NCBI RefSeq assembly: GCF_003987655.1
Contig: NZ_NGKC01000016.1
Span: 1 to 63,364, forward strand
Source of the DNA: Vagococcus acidifermentans
GTDB lineage: Bacteria > Bacillota > Bacilli > Lactobacillales > Vagococcaceae
Direction: 5' to 3'
DNA: 63,364 nucleotides
Numbering within the stretch: the stretch's first letter is position 1; each line of letters begins with the position of its first letter. Below, in pieces: positions 55,751 to 63,364 of the stretch. The notes below the pieces were generated by a model, which saw only the letters and a program-made list of their open reading frames with translations, ran no database searches and was not told the origin of the DNA. The translations under genes were made by a program, and so were the position numbers.

Positions 55751-57100
55751 CTATTCACTCTTTATTAATTGACTTATTCGATCTAGAAAATCATATTCCT
55801 TTGGCACAAGTGGCGTATAAAACTCACTAATCACGCTTGTGCCGACATCTACATAACCCCGTCCTTTGATTGGCTTCAAGAAAAAATCTTTATTCGTCTC
55901 ACCAAACATCATACCATAGCCTAGCTCACTCATTCTGCCAAGAGCGACTCGGAAGTTGAATTGATCACGAATGTCATCACCTAAATACTTCGCATCAGGC
56001 CTTTGACACGCCAAGATTAAGAAAAAGCCCATTTGTCTTCCCAACATGACGATTTGTTTCAGCTTACTCATCACCTCAGCAGACTCTCGACCAATCATGT
56101 CCATAAAGGCAACATACTCATCAAAAATTAAAAAATGGGCTGTTAATCCTAGATAAGCATAGTTTTCTCCTGTTTGATAATCTGGCATTAATTTCATTTC
56201 CTCTGTCCGCCTTATCATCTGATCATAAAAATCGTTCAGACATGCCAGCATTTCTTCCTTTTTGTAGTAAACTCTTGGTAAAACTATTCCTAAGTCAGCC
56301 AAGTCAGAATTTTTAGGATCAAGGATAGACAACTCTGCATTGGTCTTTAACAATGCTTCGATTAGTGTTAATAAAAAGTAGCTTTTGCCTCCGCCAGTCC
56401 CACCTACCAACAACATATGAGGAAGTTTGTCATACTCCCAATAGACATTTTTCATTAATTTTAACTTGCCGTTTTCAGCTTTCACCTCATCAACTGAAAT
56501 GCGGTTGCCAATTGTGTCATACAATAACGTATATACCACATAGGAATCTCTCAACTCCTTATCAACCAATTCGCAAAACAAACCAGATTCCAGCTTTTTT
56601 TCCAGATGGAGCAGCGACTCCTGATATTTTCCTAAAGTGATTTCTACTGTAATAACAATCAACCCTTGCTTGCGTTGATAATATATTCTAGGAAAATAAG
56701 TAATTTTTTCTTTTGATTTTCCAGATGACCAATCTTTAAAAAAACTGTCTGACTGGATATTCTCTGCCTCATACCAACGGTTTTCCAGCATCATCCTGGC
56801 TAATTTTTGTCGATGATTAAGTGATCTAAAATGACTCTTCCCGTAGCGAAGATAAATCAATACCAAAAAAAGACACACAAAAAGAGCAATGATAACACTG
56901 CTCTTAAAATAGTTTGTTTTAAAATATTCGGTTAAATTTGATAAATTAAGTTGCTGCCAATCAGTAGAAACGATAGCGGGAGAATGTAAGAGAGAAAAAG
57001 TGATTAAAAATAAAATGCTCAGTGATACAAAGGCTGATTGATAGATAAGGTGTTTGTCACTTGGTCTGATTCGTTTGCCATTTTTACTGATTAAAATCAT
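55751..57100 (-). CDS. tcpA: FtsK/SpoIIIE-type conjugation ATPase (TcpA; Tn916 Orf21-like)
   Basis: This is the coupling ATPase that delivers DNA to the conjugation channel. The 449-residue protein has two N-terminal membrane segments (about 21-38 and 66-86), Walker A LVGGTGGGKS (about 231-240), Walker B FLIFDEY (about 323-329), and a further ACQRPDAKYLGDDIRDQFN segment. Length is normal for the family, so it is intact. Downstream on its strand, where oriT and the relaxase gene would be expected, the MazG/NDT pair and the IS occur instead. Confidence 0.9.
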   Translation of the reverse strand: MILISKNGKRIRPSDKHLIYQSAFVSLSILFLITFSLLHSPAIVSTDWQQLNLSNLTEYFKTNYFKSSVIIALFVCLFLVLIYLRYGKSHFRSLNHRQKLARMMLENRWYEAENIQSDSFFKDWSSGKSKEKITYFPRIYYQRKQGLIVITVEITLGKYQESLLHLEKKLESGLFCELVDKELRDSYVVYTLLYDTIGNRISVDEVKAENGKLKLMKNVYWEYDKLPHMLLVGGTGGGKSYFLLTLIEALLKTNAELSILDPKNSDLADLGIVLPRVYYKKEEMLACLNDFYDQMIRRTEEMKLMPDYQTGENYAYLGLTAHFLIFDEYVAFMDMIGRESAEVMSKLKQIVMLGRQMGFFLILACQRPDAKYLGDDIRDQFNFRVALGRMSELGYGMMFGETNKDFFLKPIKGRGYVDVGTSVISEFYTPLVPKEYDFLDRISQLIKSE

Positions 57101-57104
57101 CCCC

Positions 57105-58619
57105 TTATTTTTTTAACTGCCAACTTTCTCCTTTGTCATGAGTTTCAAATAAAATACCTTTATCATCCTCTGAACTAGGTGTAACTTTTATAGTTAGAAT
57201 CTGATCTTGATAATAAGGCATGGAAAGATATTGATAGTCCTCTAGCGAGAGCCCGTATTCTTCAGCCTCTTTGGGCAGAGTCTCGACTGTCTCCATGGGC
57301 AGTAAGACTTCTGAAAAAGTAGCTCCTCCATCTTTTGTCACAAATATTTTAGAGCGGCTTCCAGAAGCACCAGAAATACCGATATAACCATAGGTCTCAT
57401 CGAAAAATTCAACACCATGAGCAACTCCTCCCTCACCAGAAAAAGGATCTTCATTTTTCAGTGCCCAAGTGGCTCCCCCGTCATTGGTACTATTTAATTG
57501 ATAATATCTCGTCCCTAAAGCTGCATTTACTACTTCAAGCTGCCAGCCAAAATTATCATTATCTTCTAAGAAAAAACTAACCGATCCGGTTCCATGATCT
57601 TCTACCCATCCTGAAGCTTCTTTAGCTATCTCTGCTTGTTCAGTTTTGTTCTGTTTCTCCACAACTTCTTGAGGTACGTATTCAGGTTCTGTGATAAATC
57701 TAATAGGATTTATTTCATCTTGATTTGGAACATATAAAGAAACTTCATAGCCCTTAATCATTCCTCCGCCAAATAACTGATTTATTGGCAACGAATCCTC
57801 AACTGTTTTCTCTTTTGAAACTAAAACTAAATTTTGCGGGGAGTCAAAACTTCTTCTACCAGCATAGGAAATCGCAAATAGTTCCGTTCCCATTTTTTCA
57901 GACCATTCAGAGACATTATTTCGAAGATTAACTCTTTCTAAAATCTCCAACATTGGTTCAAAAATTTTATCATCATCATAATCCAGACCCGTTCCATCGC
58001 CTAGATAAACAACTATATGCTCCTTATCTTTAATCTCATCATAGCTAATCAGGTAACTTTTGAGTTCTCCCTTACTGTTACTCCCATACAAAAGCGCATC
58101 TATTCTTTTTATTTGACCTTTTTTATCAAATTGAAGAGCAAATTCATCTTCAATGTATAACTTTTCAGGCAACTCTATCTTTGTTTCTAAATCTTCTAAG
58201 ACACCCTTCACTCCATCCGTAAACAGATTAAGATGCATTATTTCAATTTCCTTTTTTCGGAAAAAATCATCTACTTTCCACGATAAAGCGCCATTATAAG
58301 GTATAGCAGAATAGGCAATCTTTCCACCAAAAAAGAGTGTAATTGAAAGAAAAGCGATAATCTTGAACAATGAAAAAGAGCGCGTTGACATTTTTTTAGC
58401 TGTTTTTTTCAAAAGTTTCTTTTTCAAGAAAACATAATAAACAGAAGTCACTATACAGATCGTTCCAGAGATAACTAATTTGATTAGATAGTGAGATAAG
58501 TTACCATACTGACACAACGCAGATAACTGATACATCAAAAAGAAGTAGACAACCAAAACCACCAAAAATAAGCCATTCTTGAGTCTGTTCAATCTTGTAA
58601 TCTCTTGACTTTCATTCAT
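57105..58619 (-). CDS. Membrane protein with extracellular Asp-box/BNR-like repeats, unknown function
   Basis: This 504-residue protein has three membrane segments in the first 110 residues (about 14-31, 42-64, 84-104). A large extracellular part follows, whose second half carries Asp-box-like repeats: NSTNDGGATWAL, FVTKDGGATFSEV and FETHDKGESWQL (S/T-x-D-x-G-x-T/S-W/F). Such repeats occur in beta-propellers of the sialidase and YCF48 type. Its ATG is close to AAAGAG, and its stop lies five bases before tcpA, so it is cotranscribed with it. I do not recognise a named family; a role in surface contact or protection is inference only. Confidence 0.62.
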   Translation of the reverse strand: MNESQEITRLNRLKNGLFLVVLVVYFFLMYQLSALCQYGNLSHYLIKLVISGTICIVTSVYYVFLKKKLLKKTAKKMSTRSFSLFKIIAFLSITLFFGGKIAYSAIPYNGALSWKVDDFFRKKEIEIMHLNLFTDGVKGVLEDLETKIELPEKLYIEDEFALQFDKKGQIKRIDALLYGSNSKGELKSYLISYDEIKDKEHIVVYLGDGTGLDYDDDKIFEPMLEILERVNLRNNVSEWSEKMGTELFAISYAGRRSFDSPQNLVLVSKEKTVEDSLPINQLFGGGMIKGYEVSLYVPNQDEINPIRFITEPEYVPQEVVEKQNKTEQAEIAKEASGWVEDHGTGSVSFFLEDNDNFGWQLEVVNAALGTRYYQLNSTNDGGATWALKNEDPFSGEGGVAHGVEFFDETYGYIGISGASGSRSKIFVTKDGGATFSEVLLPMETVETLPKEAEEYGLSLEDYQYLSMPYYQDQILTIKVTPSSEDDKGILFETHDKGESWQLKK

Positions 58620-58678
58620 CTCTTTTTACTCCTTCTTTAAATACAGTCAACAATTTTATGCCAACATCATTCATCATA

Positions 58679-59431
58679 TTAATTTTCCAAGAAATCAGTT
58701 ATGACTTTGGCAGATTCTTCTGCTCTTGTGAGAATAGCCGGATGACCGCCTGTTTGAAACAGATGAATTTTCCCATTCGATACCAGCTGATTCATCTCTT
58801 CATATTCTTGTCGGATATTATTACGACACATCTCATCTTCCAAGCTACCTAAAATTAGAATAGGTTTTTCTAGCGATTCCAATGATTTCGGAAAAAGATC
58901 TAGTTTCTTTTCAGCACATTCCACTAAGGCTTGTGTATCCATATCCACCACTGTTTCCCAATCATCTCCTTGGCACCACTTATAAAACTGGCTTGCCATC
59001 GCATCCTTCTTAGCAAATTCTCTTTCCCGCAAAAGATTTTCTGCAAAATCATCCGCTAATGTTCTCCCATCAAAACTATCAGCAACCACTTTCCTCACAA
59101 GATCTGGGCGCTCTAAAGCAGTATTGATTGCCACGTATGCTCCACCACTTGTGCCGACTAAATTAACTGGACCATAGTTCTGTTGTTCCAAAAATACGAT
59201 GATCTGTTGAGCCTGCCAAAACCATAGATCTGGCGGAAATTTCTCCACTCTATCTGATTTTCCGTTACCAAGAAAATCAATTAAAATGACTTTAAAATTC
59301 TCCTGATACAAAGGTAAAATCATTTCGAACATTTTGGAAGAAGCTGTATTTCCATGTAGAAGAACTAAAGGTTCTCCTTTTCCTATTTCTTCATAGAAAA
59401 TCTTGTAAGATTGATAGTTAAAAAATGACAT
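58679..59431 (-). CDS. Alpha/beta hydrolase (ICE cargo)
   Basis: This 250-residue alpha/beta-fold hydrolase has the oxyanion-hole region LVLLHGNTASSKMF and the nucleophile elbow VNLVGTSGGAYVA. An acidic residue lies near LGSLEDEM, and the catalytic histidine is in FQTGGHPAIL. No signal peptide is seen. It lies between the DUF961 pair and the Asp-box protein gene on the right arm, the same slot that holds DUF3788 and RibD-like genes on the left arm. ATG follows TTAGGAGGC. The substrate is unknown. Confidence 0.82.
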   Translation of the reverse strand: MSFFNYQSYKIFYEEIGKGEPLVLLHGNTASSKMFEMILPLYQENFKVILIDFLGNGKSDRVEKFPPDLWFWQAQQIIVFLEQQNYGPVNLVGTSGGAYVAINTALERPDLVRKVVADSFDGRTLADDFAENLLREREFAKKDAMASQFYKWCQGDDWETVVDMDTQALVECAEKKLDLFPKSLESLEKPILILGSLEDEMCRNNIRQEYEEMNQLVSNGKIHLFQTGGHPAILTRAEESAKVITDFLEN

Positions 59432-59626
59432 TTTTTTGCCTCCTAATTTTATTATATTAGCAAGGCACGATCACTCATTTAAGTACACCTTGCTTTTTAG
59501 AATCCGTTTTGAATCCACATGAGCAAAACCTCCTTGAACATATTTCTAGTTCCCATTATACCTTAATACCTCAGCTAAAATAAGCCGTCATTTTTTGTAC
59601 ATGAAACAAGTTTTTGCATTACTTCC

Positions 59627-59992
59627 TTACGACACTTGCTTTTCTTTGCCGATTCCCTGTTTATTTTCGGTTACTAATAAAATATCATCCGCCTTAATAT
59701 ACCAGCTGACATCCGCACCTCTAAACGTCGCATTGGCCACAGTATCTACGACTGGATTGACCAGTTTCACTTTATCATTATAGTTAAAAGCTTTGGGCTG
59801 AACCTCTGCCGGCAATGTCACCTGAATCATCCGCTGCTGGGCGCTTGATTTCAAATCATAGGTCCTGCCCTTGATTTGTGTCGTCACATTCCCCTGTTCA
59901 TCCGTCGTAAAAGACTCTCGCCGCATTTCTGAAAACAGCAATGTCCCAAATGTTTCCTTCTCATCTACCACAATACCTTCTGCTAATCTCAT
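59627..59992 (-). CDS. DUF961 family protein, right-arm second copy
   Basis: This 121-residue protein starts MRLAEGIVVDEKETFGTL, continues GRTYDLKSSAQQRMIQVTLP, and ends FRGADVSWYIKADDILL. It is a clear relative of 51155-51529. ATG follows AAAGGACAG. It is the counterpart of Tn916 Orf22/23-type genes. Confidence 0.87.
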   Translation of the reverse strand: MRLAEGIVVDEKETFGTLLFSEMRRESFTTDEQGNVTTQIKGRTYDLKSSAQQRMIQVTLPAEVQPKAFNYNDKVKLVNPVVDTVANATFRGADVSWYIKADDILLVTENKQGIGKEKQVS

Positions 59993-60014
59993 ATTCTTTC
60001 TGTCCTTTCTATTA

Positions 60015-60335
60015 TTATTTATTTGCTAAAATCAAATCGTCCGCATGACACACATAATTAACAAATCCCCGGTTGCCGATTTTATAGCCTTCTGCTGTAA
60101 TCTTCGGATGGATTAATTTGACTGGCGCCATATAAGGAATATTTTTCTCCCCTACATGTGCCGGCAAAATGATTTCTAAATCATCTGCCCGCTGAATATC
60201 TGAGTAGACTTTATAGCCGCGAGAAATAATTTCTGTCTGACCATTGATCCTCTGCGTAGTAATTTTTCCTTCTCCTGCAAATTCCAATCGTCCAAATGTT
60301 TTTTCCACATCTGGAATAACATGTTTTAATTCCAT
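60015..60335 (-). CDS. DUF961 family protein, right-arm first copy
   Basis: It shares MELKHVIPDVEKTFGRLEFA and ITAEGYKIGNRGFVNYVCH with the left-arm copy at 50822-51136. The ATG at 60333-60335 follows GCGAGG. It begins two bases after the stop of the 126-residue gene, so the two are probably translationally coupled. No function is established. Confidence 0.87.
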   Translation of the reverse strand: MELKHVIPDVEKTFGRLEFAGEGKITTQRINGQTEIISRGYKVYSDIQRADDLEIILPAHVGEKNIPYMAPVKLIHPKITAEGYKIGNRGFVNYVCHADDLILANK

Positions 60336-60337
60336 TT

Positions 60338-60718
60338 TCAATCCTCGCTCTTCTTTAAATGAATATACTTCTTTTGCATGATCTGATAGTGATAACTAGC
60401 GACTGTAATCGTAGGTGAGCGAATTTTTTGCTCAATCTCCGTCACAACAAATCGTTGCAATTTATACTTTCCAGCCAATGTCACATCTGGAGAAAAGAAT
60501 ACCAGTAACTGATCATCGTTTGCTAACAACGGCTGATTTTCTCCACAAACACGATTAGTGATGACTCTGATTTCCTGATGTCGAAGAATCGCCTCCCGTA
60601 GTAAATGATTCAAATGAGACTCTATCGATAGAATCGGTTTTAACCACCGCCTTAATTCATTAACAAGCAACACATGGTCAGAGATCTTCAGTTGAAATTC
60701 TTTTAATATTTCTTTCAC
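60338..60718 (-). CDS. ICE-associated protein of unknown function (126 residues)
   Basis: I do not recognise this protein. It begins MKEILKEFQLKISDHVLLVN, is mostly helical at first, then shows beta-like patterns (LLVFFSPDVTLAGKYKL and TITVASYHYQIMQKK). ATG follows GAAGGTGAAAG. It lies between the right-arm adhesin and the DUF961 pair. The left arm has only about 110 bases of non-coding sequence at the same position, so it is specific to this arm. Confidence 0.6.
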   Translation of the reverse strand: MKEILKEFQLKISDHVLLVNELRRWLKPILSIESHLNHLLREAILRHQEIRVITNRVCGENQPLLANDDQLLVFFSPDVTLAGKYKLQRFVVTEIEQKIRSPTITVASYHYQIMQKKYIHLKKSED

Positions 60719-60742
60719 CTTCTTAACTTTTGTTGCTAATCA

Positions 60743-63289
60743 TTATTTCTTTTTCTTCTTAACGTAATACCCAACACCTGTTGCAACACTGACCATGAGA
60801 ATACCCACCCATAAAAGAGCCGAGTTCTTTTCACCTGTTTGCGGCAGCACTTCCTTCTTATTCAGTATCTTTTTATTGGTCATCTGACACTTCACTACTT
60901 CACCCTCTTTCGATATTTCAAACGGCATCAGCGTTTCATCCAACTCATAACCTGCTGGAGCAGAAAATTCTTGGAAGTAGTACTTTCCAGCTGGTAATTT
61001 CTCAAAACGAAAAATACCTTTTTCATCTGTTTGGCCTTCAACGACAATTTTTTCTGAAGCATCCATAATCCGAATCCCTGTATTCGGCAATGGTTCACCT
61101 GTGGATACATCTGTTTTGGTTAGTTCCGCCGTCCCTTTAATCAAATGATTTTTTACTTCAAATAGAATCAAAGGCTCAGTTTCTTCTGGCTCTTTCACTT
61201 CTGTTTTATCAAAGTCTTCATCTTTAGTTGATTCTCCCTCAATAGTTGTGCCAATCAATTTTCCTTGTTCGTCAAAAGCTTCGATACCTTCTAACGTAGA
61301 TACAATCTGATATTTTTCTGATGAAAGAATGTAGTCTGTTGAGGATGGTTTCTTTTCTTTCAAATAAAATATGCCTACTGGTATCTGCTTAAATTCAGCA
61401 ATTGAATCTTCAACCACAGTAACGGTCTGTATCACTTCACCATCAGCGGTTTCCAGCGTGAAAACAGCTCCTTTACCATTACTATCCCACTCAAATTCAT
61501 ATCCCTGTTTCTCTACCAACTCTGCCTTCTCATTGATTTTCTTTATAGCAAAATCATTAAAGTGAAGTTTATTCAGAATCGGCGCCGGTTCTTTATTGCC
61601 TTCTTGAGCATCCTCGTTCCCGTATATATCGATCACGACCTCTGGTTCATGATTACTAGCAGCAAACTCAAATTCATAATGTATCTCGTCTATCTGATGA
61701 CTATCACTGGCTGCCAGCTCTTTAACATAATAGTGTCCTTCCGGTAACTGCATTTCCGGGAAAAATAAAGAGCCTTCCTGAATCGTTCCAAATTCAAGTA
61801 AGGCATCTTTAGGTACCGTATTTTTTTGTGAGAGTTTAAATTCTTGATTCGTGAATAAGCCGAATATCTGCCCTTCACCTGGGATAGTTTCAATTATTGG
61901 CTGATTATCTTGCCACTCACTGATCCGTTCTTCATTTTTATAAACATTAATTTTTAATTGTTGAAAGTCATTGGTGACTTCAACTGATTGAGACACCAGC
62001 TCTACTTCTTGACCTTCGTAAGTAAATTCAAACGGAATCGGTTCTCTGGTTGGTATAAAACCGGCTGGTGTTTCTTTTTCAATTGCTTCATATTTCCCTA
62101 GATATAAACGGGGCATCTCCATCAATTCTCCCGACTCGTCGGTTTTGACAGTCGCCACTGTCTCTCCCTTTTTAGCATGAATATGATCCCCCACTTTGAT
62201 ATCCTCCACTGTTTGAATATCAAATACGACATTCGCTAACGGTTGATAATCAAATTGGATATCGTGTTTCACTCCGTATGATGTATTCTCAGTTTTGACA
62301 GACGTCGCTTTTTGACCCGTTTTCTTTAATTGCAGGATACCTTGTTGGGCTTTGTTATCAAAAATCACTTCAATGGTTTTGTTAGGTTCCACTATAATTT
62401 CTTTACGTTCACCCTTGTTAACATAGCCGTTGCTTGCTGTGACTTCGGTGATAATCACTTTAGTGCCAGCCTTCAAGTCTGAAATAGTTGCATAGCCATG
62501 CTCATCGGTCGTGATTTCTTTGGTCTGTCCGTCATACTCGACTTTCATTTTGGTATTAGGCACAGGCTTGCCAGTATCTTCATCTACCTTCTTAATCTTC
62601 ACATCGCCATTTAGATTCACTCTGATGTTCAGCAACATCTCTCCAGCATTGGCTAATTTAAACGTCGCAACCTTTTGTTCGCCTGCCTTATAGTAAACAA
62701 AGCTTTGACCGACATGTTCTCCCGCTGCAATACCGTAGCGGACTTCTCCCTTTTCTTTGGATTCTTTTGTAGCAGTCAATTTTAATGAATTCCCGTTTTT
62801 TTCTAATTTCAAATTAGCCGAGTTGCTGATCAGCTGCCCGTAATTTGATAGAACATTCGCAGTGTCAGTTAATGTTAGAGTATCTCCCACATTTAACTCC
62901 ACCGTTTGATCATGAAAACTCGGCTTAGCATTATGTTTTGCAACTTTAGCTAAAATCTCACTTTTTCTTGTGGCATAGTTTGGCAGATTAGTCGTTAACA
63001 GCTTATCCCCCATTTCTTCCCAGATAATATTCTGGGTGATACCATAATTAACTGCATTCGGAGCCAATTGATACCCATAATAAGCAATCAGCGATAATCG
63101 GTCTTTTTCTTTGATGGTTAATTCTGACGGCGTAAAAACTGATCCGCCATTCAAATTGACCCCATGTTCAATACAAAAAGCAGTACTGCCTTCTGCTTTT
63201 TTCATGTAGACCCCATCATCCGTCCAGTGAACTCCACTGTAAGCGCCTGATAAAACAGTACCTACAAACCAAATAGCCTGACCTTTATA
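60743..63289 (-). pseudogene. Second thioester/LPxTG adhesin, lacking its signal peptide
   Basis: The frame is open from 63289 (after an in-frame TAG at 63290-63292) to 60743, and the first ATG is at 63205. It has the thioester domain (Cys in TAFCIEHG, Gln in YGITQNIIW), several SpaA/Cna-B-type beta-domains (DVKIKKVDEDTGKPVPNTKM, then AELTKTDVSTGEPLPNTGI), and a sortase signal LPQTG, a membrane helix and KKKKK. No signal peptide is encoded, because the sequence before SGAYSGVHW becomes unrelated. It is therefore a 5'-truncated relative of 48145-50712 and is unlikely to be exported unless a start lies outside the visible frame. Confidence 0.78.
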
Positions 63290-63306
63290 CTAGAGTCAGA
63301 CTATTT
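63271..63306. repeat. Imperfect inverted repeat at the adhesin break point
   Basis: AAATAGcCTGAC and GTCAGaCTATTT pair with one mismatch around a 12-base loop. It lies between the end of the partial frame at the window edge and the truncated adhesin. It may be the end of an insertion or a terminator; no T run follows on the minus strand. Confidence 0.4.
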
Positions 63307-63364
63307 ACTGTTTATCAAAAGTATATGTTGCCCGGCAAAGTTGTTGAACTTCCTCTGCCCAAGG
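63305..63364 (-). CDS. C-terminal end of an unidentified gene (partial)
   Basis: From the window edge the minus strand reads PWAEEVQQLCRATYTFDKQ followed by TAA. It is too short to identify. Its position against the broken adhesin gene suggests an element that cut off the signal peptide. Confidence 0.25.
   Translation of the reverse strand, partial: PWAEEVQQLCRATYTFDKQ

Overview
The window reads as chromosome from a low-to-mid GC Gram-positive bacterium of the order Lactobacillales. It resembles the Enterococcaceae/Carnobacteriaceae side of the order; the species cannot be named from the sequence alone. Reasons: strong AGGAGG-type ribosome sites, frequent TTG/GTG starts, rho-independent terminators, and Bacilli gene orders: ecsAB divergent from hit-ytxH-prsA, dut-radA-yacL-gltX-(T-box)-cysE-cysS-mrnC-rlmB-yacP-sigH, and ybxB-rpoB-rpoC.

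Left edge (1-1330): an AT-rich accessory stretch with a BlaI/MecI-type repressor cut by the window edge, a short reading frame without a convincing start, and a large hairpin. Core (1334-45393): housekeeping genes. These are a cell-wall polysaccharide deacetylase, trmB with a ytmP-like kinase, ecsAB, hit/ytxH/prsA, veg, the translation cluster from sigH back to dut with a cysteine-type T-box before cysE, the potassium transporter kup behind a hairpin leader, a serine/proline operon (serC-serA-DUF1015-proB-proA-hisK), a YfhO-type membrane protein, galM, a 53-residue membrane protein, dps, a prepilin peptidase, rpoBC with a perfect 27-bp palindrome upstream, ybxB, an SGNH hydrolase, a thioesterase, coaA and guaA.

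Right of guaA (45394-63364) base composition becomes AT-rich and the content is accessory. First comes a scarred intergenic region, then a three-gene cassette: GNAT with a PUA-like domain, an ASCH protein and a P-loop kinase-like protein. After that lie two pieces of Tn916/ICE-type conjugative elements facing each other. The left arm (+) has a thioester/LPxTG adhesin, two DUF961 genes, DUF3788, a fused pair of gene scraps, a RibD-C reductase and a broken tcpA. The right arm (-) has a second adhesin lacking its signal peptide, a 126-residue orphan, two DUF961 genes, an alpha/beta hydrolase, a membrane protein with Asp-box repeats and an intact tcpA. Between them are an IS3-family insertion sequence and a MazG/deoxyribosyltransferase-like pair. 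No relaxase, VirB4-like ATPase or integrase is visible, so in this window the arms are decayed or partial.

The repeated order DUF961 - cargo - tcpA, with duplicated and truncated copies of both flanking genes, suggests that the gap between the DUF961 pair and tcpA is a place where cargo is repeatedly swapped in. No rRNA, tRNA or CRISPR array was seen.
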